64,000 bases of DNA from Oscillospiraceae bacterium. GTDB lineage: Bacteria; Bacillota; Clostridia; Oscillospirales; Oscillospiraceae. Position 1 is the first letter of the stretch. Each line of letters begins with the position of its first letter. Under the pieces are notes generated by a model. It did no database searches. It saw only the letters and a list, made by a program, of their open reading frames with translations, and was not told the DNA's origin. This document shows, piece by piece, positions 43,625 to 53,268 of the stretch. The translations under genes and the position numbers were made by a program. The stretch spans positions 281,160 to 345,159 of the forward strand of contig SVKO01000001.1 in NCBI GenBank assembly GCA_015068455.1, given 5' to 3'.

Positions 43625-43724
43625 TCCCCGCACGCAGGGATCGATGCGGAGGCACGCGGGCGCATGGGGAACAGCGAGCCTGTGGGGCTGATTGTTATTC
43701 GAGACACCGTTAAGGAAAGATGTT

Positions 43725-44537
43725 ATGTCAACCGTTATTGAACTGACCGATCTGTGCGCCCCGGAGCTGGACGTCTATGCCCGGCTGACCGAGGCGCAGC
43801 TTCGCTCCCGGCTGGAGCCGGAGAAGGGCGTGTTCATCGCCGAGAGCCCCAAGGTCATCGGCACCGCCCTGGACGCCGGTCTGGAGCCCGTCTCCCTTCT
43901 GATGGAGCCCCGGCACCTGGAAGGACAGGGCATGGCCCTCATGGACCGCTGTCCGGAGGTCCCCGTCTACACCGGCGCGCCGGAATTATTGGAAAAACTT
44001 ACGGGCTACCGCCTGAGCCGGGGCATTTTGTGCGCCATGCGCCGTCCCGCCCCCGCGGACGCGGCCGAAATCTGCGAAAATGCCCGCCGCATCGCGGTGC
44101 TTGAGGGCGTGGTGGACGCCACCAACATCGGCGCCATCTTCCGCTCCGCGGCGGCGCTGGGCATGGACGCGGTGCTTCTGAGCCCCACCTGCTGCGATCC
44201 CCTCAACCGCCGGGCGGTGCGGGTGAGCATGGGCACGGTGTTCCAGATCCCCTGGGCTGTGCTGGAGCGCTGGCCGCAGGACATGAATCTGCTGCGCGCC
44301 CTGGGCTTCCAAACCGCCGCCATGGCCCTGTGCGGCGACTCCGTTTCCCTGGATGACCCCCGGCTGGAAGCCTGCGGCCGGCTGGCCGTCGTGCTGGGCG
44401 CGGAGGGCGACGGCCTGGCAAGGTCCACCGTCGCCGCCTGCGACTACACCGTGCGCATCCCCATGGCCCACGGCGTGGACTCTCTGAACGTGGCCGCGGC
44501 GTCCGCGGTGGCCTTCTGGCAGCTGCGCCGCAAATAA
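43725..44537 (+). CDS. SpoU/TrmH-family RNA 2'-O-methyltransferase
   Basis: 270 residues. Two-domain TrmH-like protein: an N-terminal substrate-binding domain (ARLTEAQLRSRLEPEKGVFIAES) and a SPOUT domain with VLEGVVDATNIGAIFRSAAALGMDAVLLSP, RRAVRVSMGTVFQIPW and LGAEGDGLARS...IPMAHGVDSLNVAAASAV. The RNA target is not evident. AAGGAAAGA precedes ATG 43725. About 100 bp of mostly featureless DNA separates it from the DUF554 gene. Confidence 0.92.
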   Translation: MSTVIELTDLCAPELDVYARLTEAQLRSRLEPEKGVFIAESPKVIGTALDAGLEPVSLLMEPRHLEGQGMALMDRCPEVPVYTGAPELLEKLTGYRLSRGILCAMRRPAPADAAEICENARRIAVLEGVVDATNIGAIFRSAAALGMDAVLLSPTCCDPLNRRAVRVSMGTVFQIPWAVLERWPQDMNLLRALGFQTAAMALCGDSVSLDDPRLEACGRLAVVLGAEGDGLARSTVAACDYTVRIPMAHGVDSLNVAAASAVAFWQLRRK

Positions 44538-44549
44538 GCAAAAAAAGCG

Positions 44550-44577
44550 CGCCCCCCTGTTACAGGGGGGCGTTTTT
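44550..44577. terminator. Terminator between the RNA methyltransferase and the WYL regulator
   Basis: CGCCCCCCTG pairs with CAGGGGGGCG, followed by TTTTT. It overlaps the 3' end of the convergent regulator gene. Confidence 0.88.
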
Positions 44578-45543
44578 CTGTGCCGTTCGCTGGGCCTGGG
44601 CCCGGAAGGCCTCCCGGACCGACGGGGGCGTCAGGATCTCCACCTCGTCGCCGAAGCCGAAGACCCAGGCGAAAAACTGGGGGCTGATCTGGGCGCGGAC
44701 GGTGACGATGAAATCCTGTTCGCCGTCGGGCACCAGGATCAGGTCCCGGCCGAACCGGTCGAGCACCGCGCCCGCCAGATGCCCGGCAAAGCGCAGGCGC
44801 ACCTGCTCGGGCTGACCGCCGAACATGCCGAACACATGCTTGGTGTACTCGGACATATCCACCCGCTCGAAGGCCTCCCGGCCCCGGCGGGGGGTGTCGG
44901 TGCGTTCGATGTCCGCCATTTTGTCCACCCGGTAGTGCTTCATGGTGCCGGCCTCGTCATCCCAGGCCAGCAGATAATAGTTCTCGTTGTCCCACAGCAG
45001 GGCGAAGGGGCTGACCTCGTAGACCTTGCCTGCGCGGCGGAAGCGCCGCTCCTTGCTGACGGTGTACTCGTAATAGCGGAAGCGCACCGTCCGGTCGTCC
45101 GTGATGGCGGCGGAAAGGGCGTCCACATGATAATAGACGCTCTCATTCATGCTTTTGACGCGGTTGCGCACATAAACCTGCCGCTGCAAAAGCCGGGCGT
45201 CATGGACGCTGGCCAGGGATTCGATCTTTTTGATCAGGGAGAGGGTCTTTTTCTGGGTGATGAACTTGGACGACTGCACGCTGTCCACCAGCAGCTTGAG
45301 CTCCGGCAGCTCGAATTCCCGCTGGCCGATATAATAGCCGCCGGGGCCCTTGACCACGTCCAGGCCGAAGTCCCGCAGGACCTCCAGATCGTCATACACG
45401 CTCTTTCGCTCGGCGGAGATCCCCTGGGCCTCCAGCCATTCCAGCAGCTGGGGCATGGACATGGGATGGGCCTCGTCCGTGCGCTCGAGCAGCGCCTTCA
45501 TCACATACAGGAGCTTGCGTTTCTGGTTGGACGTCTTCGACAT
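44560..45543 (-). CDS. WYL-domain transcriptional regulator
   Basis: 327 residues. N-terminal winged helix (KRKLLYVMKALLERTDEAHPMSMPQLLEWL...SVYDDLEVLRDFGLDV), central WYL domain (FRYYEYT...YEVSPFALLWDNENYYLLAW, RVDKMADIERT) and C-terminal WCX domain. WYL domains bind nucleic acids or small ligands in many stress and phage-defence regulators. ATG 45543 has GGAGG eight bases upstream. Divergently transcribed from the SLH/peptidase-like gene, and the two promoters overlap. Confidence 0.93.
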   Translation of the reverse strand: MSKTSNQKRKLLYVMKALLERTDEAHPMSMPQLLEWLEAQGISAERKSVYDDLEVLRDFGLDVVKGPGGYYIGQREFELPELKLLVDSVQSSKFITQKKTLSLIKKIESLASVHDARLLQRQVYVRNRVKSMNESVYYHVDALSAAITDDRTVRFRYYEYTVSKERRFRRAGKVYEVSPFALLWDNENYYLLAWDDEAGTMKHYRVDKMADIERTDTPRRGREAFERVDMSEYTKHVFGMFGGQPEQVRLRFAGHLAGAVLDRFGRDLILVPDGEQDFIVTVRAQISPQFFAWVFGFGDEVEILTPPSVREAFRAQAQRTAQKNAPL

Positions 45544-45577
45544 GCGCCGCGCCTCCGTTTCCCGCTTTTTTATAAAC

Positions 45578-45606
45578 ATTATAATCAGCGCCGGGTAAAA
45601 TTGCAA
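45578..45606 (-). promoter_or_regulatory. Promoter of the WYL regulator gene
   Basis: Minus strand TTGCAA (45606-45601), 17-bp spacer, TATAAT (45583-45578). Confidence 0.8.
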
Positions 45607-45613
45607 CAAAAGG

Positions 45614-45642
45614 TTGTCAATGGTTACAAAATGGTGTATACT
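45614..45642 (+). promoter_or_regulatory. Promoter of the SLH/peptidase-like gene
   Basis: TTGTCA (45614-45619), 17-bp spacer, TATACT (45637-45642). Its -35 box is eight bases from the -35 box of the divergent promoter, so one regulator could affect both. Confidence 0.85.
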
Positions 45643-45686
45643 ATTTGCAATACATTGCGCCGTGGGCGCGGAAGGATGTTACACCC

Positions 45687-47312
45687 ATGAAAAAACGCGC
45701 GCTCGCCGCGCTGCTCGCCCTGATCCTGTGCATTTCATGCTTCACCCCGGCAGGCAACGCCGCCGCCGCGGTCAAGCAGCAGGATGTGGAAGTGCAGCTG
45801 ATCAACCTGATGAAGCAATACTGCGGCACATACTGGGCTCAGAACTACTACGGCGCCAGGCAGTGCAAGGGCTTTGCCGACATGATCTCCGACAAGCTCT
45901 TCGGCCTCACCGGCGGTCCCGGCCCCTACTCCGACAGCCGCTATTACCTTCCCAACGCCGAGTCCCGCGGCTACCAAAAAATCGGCATCCTTGCCCCCGG
46001 CTCCTGCACCGCCGAGAACCTGCGCGCCCTGTTCCTCAAGGCGCGGCCCGGCGATTATGTGCAGTGCGTGCGCTATACCGGCACCCAGCATTCGCTGATC
46101 GTCGCCGACGTACATACCACCGGCGTCACCTTCTTCGACTGCAACCTCAAGGCCAGCGACCTGTGCGCCTGCTATTTTTATGACTGGCAGGAGATCGGCA
46201 CGACCTTCACCCGGGGCTGCTCCCTCTACCGCTATTCCGGCTATGTCGCCAACGGCACGCCCAGCCTCCTGTTCAACGCCAACGGCGGCACCTGCGCCAC
46301 GTCCAGCAAGGCCGTCGCCGCGGGTTCGGCCTTCGGCACCCTGCCCACGCCGGAGCGCAAGGGCTACAAATTCGACTACTGGTATATCATCTCCTGCAAT
46401 TCCAGCCGTGAACCGAACCGATACCAGGTCAATGCGAATACGGTCAAGACCTCCCTTTGCGACACGGTCCTTTTCGCCCACTGGACGAAGGATACCGGCC
46501 CCTGCGCCAACGGCCACAGCTGGTCCGCGCCCCAGACCATCGCGCCCACCTGCACGGACAACGGCTACACCCTCGAAACCTGCAACGTCTGCGATGCCGC
46601 ACGCATCACCAAGATCGTCCCCGCCCTGGGCCACAACTATGCGCTGGTATCCTCCCAGGACGCCACCGACGTCGAGGACGGGGAGGAGCGCTACCAGTGC
46701 TCTCGCTGCGGCAATTCCTATACCAAGGTCATTCCCTGTCAATTCAGTCTCTTCGCCGATCTGTCGAAAAACGCCTGGTACTACTCCTACGTGCGTGAAA
46801 TGTTTTCTCACGCCCTGATGAACGGCACCAGCCAGAGCGCCTTCAGCCCCGACAAGCCCCTGACCCGGGCCATGCTGGTGACCATCCTCTGGCGCATGGA
46901 GGACAAGCCCCAGGTCATGCCCTCCGGCTTCCGCGACGTGGCCGGGGGCAAATGGTACGCCGGTGCGGTGGACTGGGCCTCTTGCGACGGCATCGTCAAG
47001 GGCTATCCCGACGCCACCTTCCGTCCGGACGCCGCCGTCACCCGCGAGCAAGCCGCTGTCTTCCTTTATCGGTATTATCTCTATATCCTCGACATGGAAT
47101 CCGGCAACGTCGACACTTCGAATATGCGCAAATTCTCCGATTCCTCGAAAGTTTCCGCGTATGCAGAGGAGGCCGTCGCTTGGGCCAACGCCTGCGGCAT
47201 CCTCAACGGCTACAAGGACGGCACCCTGCGTCCCGGCGGAACGGCCAGCCGCGCAGAGATCGCAAAAATGATCGTCACCTTCCTGAATCAGAGCACCCGC
47301 GCGGTGCAGTAG
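45687..47312 (+). CDS. Secreted S-layer-homology protein with N-terminal amidase/peptidase-like domain
   Basis: 541 residues. Signal peptide (KKRALAALLALILCISCFTPAGNAAAA). Residues about 30-190 resemble CHAP/NlpC-type cysteine peptidases or amidases: QCKGFADMISD (possible nucleophile Cys), RPGDYVQC and QHSLIVADV (possible His). Next comes a Listeria/Bacteroides-type repeat (LLFNANGGTCATSS...PTPERKGYKFDYW), then a Cys-rich beta region with CNVC and CSRCGN, and three C-terminal SLH motifs (FADLSKNAWYYSYV..., FRDVAGGKWYAGAV..., KFSDSSKVSAYAEEAV...) that anchor proteins to secondary cell-wall polymer. RBS GGAAGGATG precedes ATG 45687. First gene of a cluster with the following membrane protein and CDF transporter. 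Confidence 0.88.
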   Translation: MKKRALAALLALILCISCFTPAGNAAAAVKQQDVEVQLINLMKQYCGTYWAQNYYGARQCKGFADMISDKLFGLTGGPGPYSDSRYYLPNAESRGYQKIGILAPGSCTAENLRALFLKARPGDYVQCVRYTGTQHSLIVADVHTTGVTFFDCNLKASDLCACYFYDWQEIGTTFTRGCSLYRYSGYVANGTPSLLFNANGGTCATSSKAVAAGSAFGTLPTPERKGYKFDYWYIISCNSSREPNRYQVNANTVKTSLCDTVLFAHWTKDTGPCANGHSWSAPQTIAPTCTDNGYTLETCNVCDAARITKIVPALGHNYALVSSQDATDVEDGEERYQCSRCGNSYTKVIPCQFSLFADLSKNAWYYSYVREMFSHALMNGTSQSAFSPDKPLTRAMLVTILWRMEDKPQVMPSGFRDVAGGKWYAGAVDWASCDGIVKGYPDATFRPDAAVTREQAAVFLYRYYLYILDMESGNVDTSNMRKFSDSSKVSAYAEEAVAWANACGILNGYKDGTLRPGGTASRAEIAKMIVTFLNQSTRAVQ

Positions 47313-47322
47313 AGGTGCCGTC

Positions 47323-47907
47323 ATGACATTGCTGCAGCTGCTTCAGCGGATCGCTCCGGAGCTTTCCGAGCCGCTGACCATGGCCTCGCTCTACGGCTCC
47401 ATCGCCCTGGCCCTGCTGACCTGCTTCTTCGGCTTCCGCCTGCGGCAGATCTGGTACGCGCTGCTGGTGTTCGCCGCCGGCGCTCTGCTGGGCTATACCG
47501 CCGCCCGCCTGTTCGTGCCGGAAAAGCTCTGGCTGTGCATGCTCATCGGCCTGGGCGCCGGTCTGGTGGCCGCCGCCTTCACCTTCCGGATCTATCAGGC
47601 GGTGGTGTTCGCCCTGGCCTTCGCCTGCGTGTTCGCCATGGTGGGCGAGGTGCTGGGAGATCTGTATCCCACCGTCTCCATCATCGCCGCCGTGGTGCTG
47701 GGCGTCATCGCCGGCCTGCTGGCGGCCCGGTTCCATTACCGCGCGGTCATCCTCATCACCTCCGTCACCGGCGGCTGGCGCGCCGCGTCGCTGCTTCGCC
47801 GGTGCGTCCCGTCCATCACGGGCGAAACCATGCTGATCGTCGCCGGCGCGCTCATCGTCGCCGGTGCGGTCTTCCAGTTTGTAAACACCAGAAAGCTGGC
47901 AAAATAA
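47323..47907 (+). CDS. DUF4203-like membrane protein
   Basis: 194 residues, about six to seven membrane helices spaced by short loops, with FFGFRLRQIWYALLVFAAGALLGYTAARL and LGVIAGLLAARFHYRAVILITSVTGGW. Looks like the DUF4203/TMEM198 group. No motif points to a substrate. It begins 11 bp after the SLH gene with AGAGGTGCC ahead of ATG 47323. Confidence 0.78.
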   Translation: MTLLQLLQRIAPELSEPLTMASLYGSIALALLTCFFGFRLRQIWYALLVFAAGALLGYTAARLFVPEKLWLCMLIGLGAGLVAAAFTFRIYQAVVFALAFACVFAMVGEVLGDLYPTVSIIAAVVLGVIAGLLAARFHYRAVILITSVTGGWRAASLLRRCVPSITGETMLIVAGALIVAGAVFQFVNTRKLAK

Positions 47908-47931
47908 CTTTTTTGCGAATGGAGTAATCCT

Positions 47932-49101
47932 ATGATCTCTCAGATCCTTCGCATCCTTGCGCGCCGGCACGGCGACCTGAGCGCCGGTCCGGCCCGGACA
48001 GCCTGCGGCAAAACGGCAGGCCTGATCGGCATCGCGCTGAACATCGGCCTGTTCGCCGCCAAGCTGGTCATCGGTCTGATCTCCGGCTCCGTGGCCATCA
48101 CCGCCGACGCGGTCAACAACCTGACCGACGCCTCCGGCTCGGTGCTGACCCTGCTGGGCTTCCGCCTGGCCGAGAAGCCCGCCGACGAGGACCACCCCTT
48201 CGGCCACGCCCGGGTGGAGTACATCACCGGTCTGGCGGTGGCGGCGCTGATCCTGCTGATCGGCGTGGAGCTGGGCAAATCCTCCATCGAAAAAATCCTG
48301 CATCCCGCGCCGGTGGCCTTCTCCGTGCCCCTGGCGCTCGTGCTTTTGCTTTCCATTGCCGTGAAGCTGTGGATGGCGCGGTTCAACCGCGTGCTGGGCA
48401 GACGCATTGACTCGGCCGCCCTGTCCGCCGCGGCCAGCGACAGCCGCAACGACGTGATCTCCACGGCGGCGGTGCTGGCGGCCTGCGTCATCGGCGCATT
48501 GACCGGGGTGCACCTGGACGGCCCCATGGGCCTTGCCGTGGCGGCCTTCATCGTCTGGTCCGGCATCGGCGTGGCCAGGGAAACCATCTCCCCTCTGCTG
48601 GGCGAGAACGCCGACCCTGCGCTGGTCAAGGCGGTGGTGGAGGACGTGATGGCGCACGAGCTGGTGCTGGGCGTGCACGACGTGATGGTGCACGACTACG
48701 GCCCCGGCCAGAAATTCGCCACATTGCATGTGGAGATGGACCGCCGGGAGGACCCGCTGGTCTGCCACGATATCATCGACAACATCGAGCGCGAGATCCT
48801 GACCCGCCACGGCATCCATCTGACCATCCACTACGACCCCCTGGAGATGGACGACGCGGAGACCGTCGAAATGCGCGACCGGGTGACCGCCCTGGTGAGC
48901 GGCCTGGACCCGCGTCTCAAGATGCACGACTTCCGCATGGTCCGGGGCACCGATCACACAAATCTGATCTTCGACCTGGTGGTCCCGCCGGATCTGGACC
49001 GGGCGGAGCTGCGCCGTTCCATTGCCGGCGCCGCGCAGACGCTGCCCGGCAAGTGCTATTGCGTGGTCACCTTCGATTCCCCCGCCTTCAACCCGAATTG
49101 A
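47932..49101 (+). CDS. Cation diffusion facilitator (Zn/Fe/Mn efflux)
   Basis: 389 residues. Six membrane helices in the N-terminal half with CDF markers: ITADAVNNLTDASGSVLTLLGF, DHPFGHARVEYITGL and AASDSRNDVISTAAV. A C-terminal metal-binding domain includes VHDVMVHDYGPGQKFATLHVEMD and HLTIHYDP. The VNNLTD sequence has Asn where many members have His, as is common in Clostridial homologues. Exports divalent metal by proton exchange. 24 bp after the DUF4203 gene. Confidence 0.94.
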   Translation: MISQILRILARRHGDLSAGPARTACGKTAGLIGIALNIGLFAAKLVIGLISGSVAITADAVNNLTDASGSVLTLLGFRLAEKPADEDHPFGHARVEYITGLAVAALILLIGVELGKSSIEKILHPAPVAFSVPLALVLLLSIAVKLWMARFNRVLGRRIDSAALSAAASDSRNDVISTAAVLAACVIGALTGVHLDGPMGLAVAAFIVWSGIGVARETISPLLGENADPALVKAVVEDVMAHELVLGVHDVMVHDYGPGQKFATLHVEMDRREDPLVCHDIIDNIEREILTRHGIHLTIHYDPLEMDDAETVEMRDRVTALVSGLDPRLKMHDFRMVRGTDHTNLIFDLVVPPDLDRAELRRSIAGAAQTLPGKCYCVVTFDSPAFNPN

Positions 49102-49216
49102 CGCAGGGCGCCGCTTCCTGCGGGAGGGCGGAAAAAAATTGCCGTTGGGGCGGCTCCCCGCGGCAGCACAGCCGCCGGCTCTGCCCGGTCCCGGCAAAAT
49201 AACAGGAGGTTGCGGT

Positions 49217-50227
<1,011 letters not shown>

Positions 50228-50237
50228 CACAAAAAGA

Positions 50238-50273
50238 AAACCCGCCCGGCTTTTCAGCCGGGCGGGCTTTTTT
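50238..50273. terminator. Terminator between the convergent dehydrogenase and L,D-transpeptidase genes
   Basis: AAACCCGCCCGGC pairs with GCCGGGCGGGCTTT around a TTTTCA loop, followed by T residues; the opposite A run makes it bidirectional. Confidence 0.92.
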
Positions 50274-50281
50274 ATGGAGGA

Positions 50282-52852
50282 TCAGTAGACGACCACGCGG
50301 GTGCCGATGGGGCAGTTGTTGTAGATGAAGATCGCGATCTCATCCGGGCAGCGGACGCAGCCGTGGCTGAGCTCTTCGCTCAGCGCAGAGTTGCCGTAGA
50401 ACCGGCTGGTGCCGGAATAGTACAGCCGCGTGTGGAAGGCGATGCCGCCGTCGAACAGGGAGACGTAGTTGCAGCGCGAAACGTCGGTCCGGCCGCTGTC
50501 ATAGTCGTCAAAGCTCCAGTGGTGGGTCTTGGAGTAGATGGAGTAGACGCCGGGGCGGGTGGGCGTGGGGGGCGCGCCGATGGTGCATTCATCGGACTTG
50601 ATGAGCTTCCAGTTGCCCTTGCTCCCCTGGAAAATATTTACGGTGGTGGAATAGAGATTGACCCAGACCAGATAGTTCGTGGAGCTGGAGTAATCGTGCA
50701 GCTGATTGACGAAGGCTTCCTTTGCCTCCTTGGAGTAATACACGCCGTCGTTGTGGTACGTCCGCCAGGCGACACGCAGCGCCGAATCGGCGACCCATCC
50801 GCGCTTGCCGCTCTCGGTTTCGATCAGGGCGGCGGTTCCGTCGGATTTGAAATAGCGCACGATATCGCCGGCGGAGACGGAGGTCACATAGCCGGACAGG
50901 GAGCTGTAGGCATAGACGCTGGTGGAACGCAGGACCGTGGCGTTGACATAGCAGGTGCGGATTTCCTTGGCCTGGCCCAGCGGGGTTTTGTTGCCCATGG
51001 TGCGCAGCTTGAGCTGTCCCGTGCAGCTTTGATTCTGATAGGTGATGGTGACGGAGACCGCCTGCTCCTCGACTTTGTGGTAGTTCTGTGTCGGCGTGAG
51101 CGTGCAGGAGAGGGTCGCGCCCTCGGTCAGGCGGAAATTGCTGTCCGTCTTGATGACCTTTCCGCCGTAGCGGTAGGTCACCGTGCAGGTGCGCACGCCG
51201 CCCGGCACCCCGTAAACCTGGGTGCTGTTCACGCCGCTGACCGTGCCGGTCACCGTGGCGGCGGGGCTGTCCATATAGACGTCCGGCGCGGGGCCCGACG
51301 TGATCGCCACGCCCTCCAGACCGGCGTCTATCCGGTCGACGGTCTTGCCGACGCTCGGCTCGACGCTCAGGCCGTTTTTGTATTTGTAGAGCGTGCCGAT
51401 GCTGCCGCTGCCCTTGATCGCGGCGCACTTGTTCCTGGCGTGGAGCTCTTCGACGGCGCCGTTCACGGTGATATTGCAGGCGGCGTCGAGCTCGCCGGCC
51501 GCGGCGTCCTGCGCGATGACGCTGTCCCCGCTCAGGCAGACCACCTTGCCGTAGCTGCCGTGCAGGGTCGCCGCGCCGTCAACGACGGCCAGATCGGCGT
51601 CGGCCGTCAGCTCGGCGCCTTCGTGCTGGCAGTTTACCGTTTTCGCCGGATTCGTCAGCGTCAGATTCGTGGCGCTGCAGAGGGAAACGGGCTCGGCGCC
51701 CGTTCCGATGACCGCGCGCTCCGCCTCATGCAGATGCAGCACCAGGCGGCCCGTGACGTCCAGGTTTTCCAGGGTGAGCTCTCCCTTGTCCTGGCTGCTC
51801 ACGATCAGATCGCCGTCATACCGCCTGCCCTCCAGGGCGCCCGCGGGGCCGGTATAGAGGCAGCGGGTGCCGGTAAGCGCGTCGGGATCGTCGGTGATGC
51901 AGTCCAGGGCGTTGTAAAGCACCTGGGCCAGCTCCTGGCGGGTGATATTTCCCTTGGGCTTGAGGGTGCCGTCGGAATACCCGTGGACCAGATCGGCTTC
52001 GAGCATCCCGGCCATATTGTTGGCCGCCCAGGTGCTGACCTGGGCTTTGTCCGGCGCCTTGTTCAGGGCGTCCGTCGATGCGGAGATCACGCCGAAGGCG
52101 CGGGACAGCACCACAAAGGCCTCCTCGCGGGTGATGCTGGCGGCGGGGTTGAGCTTGCTGCCGCTGCCTTTGTAGATGCCCATGGCCACGGCCTTCGCCA
52201 TTTCGTCGTGGTACCAGGCATTCGCCGGCACATCTCCGAAGCCGGACAGGGAATCCATTTTCTGCGCGCCGAACAGACGCACCAGCATGGCGGCCAGTTC
52301 CGCGCGGGATGCGTTGGCGGTGGCTTTCAGGTCGCCGTTCTGATCGCCCTTGAGGATGCCGTGCTCCACGCAGAAGGCCAGCGCGTCGTGGGCCCAGCCG
52401 TCGGGAATCGCGATCTCATAGCGGACGTTGACGGCCAGGGTCTCGCTCTGCTCGCCGGAGACCGCGGTGACGGCGACGGCATTGTCGCCCTGCTGGAGCT
52501 TCAGGAGATAGGTTTCCCCCTCTGCCTCGACGGCTTCGCCGTTGAGGGTGACGGTGATCTGCGCCGGATCCAGGGCGTTCTCCCCCTGGATCGCCTGCAC
52601 GCTGAGGCTCTGGCGGGGCGTGCTCACCACCTGACCGTCCGTCAGGTTGACTGTGATCTCAATCTTTTCCGGCGCTTCCTCTCCCGGCGCCGAAACGTCG
52701 GAGCCCTCCGCGCCTTCGGGCGCCTCGGTCGTCTGGCTCGAGGGGTCCGGGTCCGCCGGCTGCTGCTCCGGCTCAACAGCCGACGCCGCACCCTGCAGCA
52801 CCAGCAGGATGCTGAGCAGCAGCGCAAACAGCCGTAATGTTCTTCTTTTCAT
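50282..52852 (-). CDS. Secreted SLH-domain L,D-transpeptidase
   Basis: 856 residues. Signal peptide (MKRRTLRLFALLLSILLVLQGAASAVE), acidic Ser/Pro linker, a cadherin/Ig-like beta domain, three SLH motifs (about 145-320, for example AHDALAFCVEHGILKGDQNG), a long beta-rich parallel-repeat region, an SH3-like domain (CYVNATVLRSTSVYAYSSLSGYVTSVSAGD) and a C-terminal YkuD domain (about 725-856). Its active-site motif SHGCVRCPDEIA contains the nucleophile Cys. Builds or trims 3-3 peptidoglycan cross-links, or anchors proteins to the wall. I chose ATG 52852 (MKRR) with AAGAGG seven bases ahead. Convergent with the dehydrogenase gene. Confidence 0.9.
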   Translation of the reverse strand: MKRRTLRLFALLLSILLVLQGAASAVEPEQQPADPDPSSQTTEAPEGAEGSDVSAPGEEAPEKIEITVNLTDGQVVSTPRQSLSVQAIQGENALDPAQITVTLNGEAVEAEGETYLLKLQQGDNAVAVTAVSGEQSETLAVNVRYEIAIPDGWAHDALAFCVEHGILKGDQNGDLKATANASRAELAAMLVRLFGAQKMDSLSGFGDVPANAWYHDEMAKAVAMGIYKGSGSKLNPAASITREEAFVVLSRAFGVISASTDALNKAPDKAQVSTWAANNMAGMLEADLVHGYSDGTLKPKGNITRQELAQVLYNALDCITDDPDALTGTRCLYTGPAGALEGRRYDGDLIVSSQDKGELTLENLDVTGRLVLHLHEAERAVIGTGAEPVSLCSATNLTLTNPAKTVNCQHEGAELTADADLAVVDGAATLHGSYGKVVCLSGDSVIAQDAAAGELDAACNITVNGAVEELHARNKCAAIKGSGSIGTLYKYKNGLSVEPSVGKTVDRIDAGLEGVAITSGPAPDVYMDSPAATVTGTVSGVNSTQVYGVPGGVRTCTVTYRYGGKVIKTDSNFRLTEGATLSCTLTPTQNYHKVEEQAVSVTITYQNQSCTGQLKLRTMGNKTPLGQAKEIRTCYVNATVLRSTSVYAYSSLSGYVTSVSAGDIVRYFKSDGTAALIETESGKRGWVADSALRVAWRTYHNDGVYYSKEAKEAFVNQLHDYSSSTNYLVWVNLYSTTVNIFQGSKGNWKLIKSDECTIGAPPTPTRPGVYSIYSKTHHWSFDDYDSGRTDVSRCNYVSLFDGGIAFHTRLYYSGTSRFYGNSALSEELSHGCVRCPDEIAIFIYNNCPIGTRVVVY

Positions 52853-52912
52853 ATCCATTCCTCTTTCTCTGAAGCGCCGGATATGCCGGCGGAGTTGTTT
52901 TTATTTAAACCC

Positions 52913-52941
52913 AGTATACAGAAAAAAACACGGCGAATCAA
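52913..52941 (-). promoter_or_regulatory. Promoter of the SLH L,D-transpeptidase gene
   Basis: Minus strand TTGATT (52941-52936), 17-bp spacer, TATACT (52918-52913). Confidence 0.8.
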
Positions 52942-53032
52942 TATGCGTTTTTGATTTTTTTCACCCCTGCCCGGATGGCGCATAACATGGAATGAGCGGA
53001 AACGCTGATTCTATCAACGGGAGGTCGACCTT

Positions 53033-53191
53033 ATGTCCTGCAATTCCTGCAACAACGGCAGCGGTATCTTCGCCTACGGCAGCAACTGGTGGTGGATCCT
53101 GATCCTGATCGCGGCGCTGGTGCTCCTCGGCGGCAACGGCTGCGGCTGCGGCTGTGGCTGCGGCGGCTGCGACAACGGCTGCGGCTGCTGA
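53033..53191 (+). CDS. Short Cys/Gly-rich membrane protein (52 aa)
   Basis: Found by translating a short frame that starts with ATG 53033 after a strong GGGAGGTCGACCTT. Residues 1-16 are polar (MSCNSCNNGSGIFAYG). A WWWILILIAALVLL membrane segment follows (about 19-32), then an unusual tail GNGCGCGCGCGG...CDNGCGC with alternating Cys and Gly. Size and layout resemble small YjcZ-like or high-cysteine proteins seen around Clostridial spore or envelope genes. The tail could bind metal or form disulfide cross-links. A strong terminator follows within 35 bp, confirming a dedicated transcript. Confidence 0.82.
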   Translation: MSCNSCNNGSGIFAYGSNWWWILILIAALVLLGGNGCGCGCGCGGCDNGCGC

Positions 53192-53222
53192 TCCCGCCGC
53201 GGCTTATCCTGCAAAACAGCGC

Positions 53223-53256
53223 GCGCCCTGCTGCTTCGGCAGCAGGGCGCATTTTT
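53223..53256 (+). terminator. Terminator after the Cys/Gly-rich gene
   Basis: GCGCCCTGCTGC pairs with GCAGCAGGGCGC around a TTCG-type loop, followed by ATTTTT. Confidence 0.93.
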
Positions 53257-53268
53257 CCGCAAATTCGC

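Noticed and set aside
50363..52837. 824-codon plus-strand reading frame opposite the L,D-transpeptidase
   Set aside because: No recognisable domain, while the minus strand has a signal peptide, SLH motifs and a YkuD active site.
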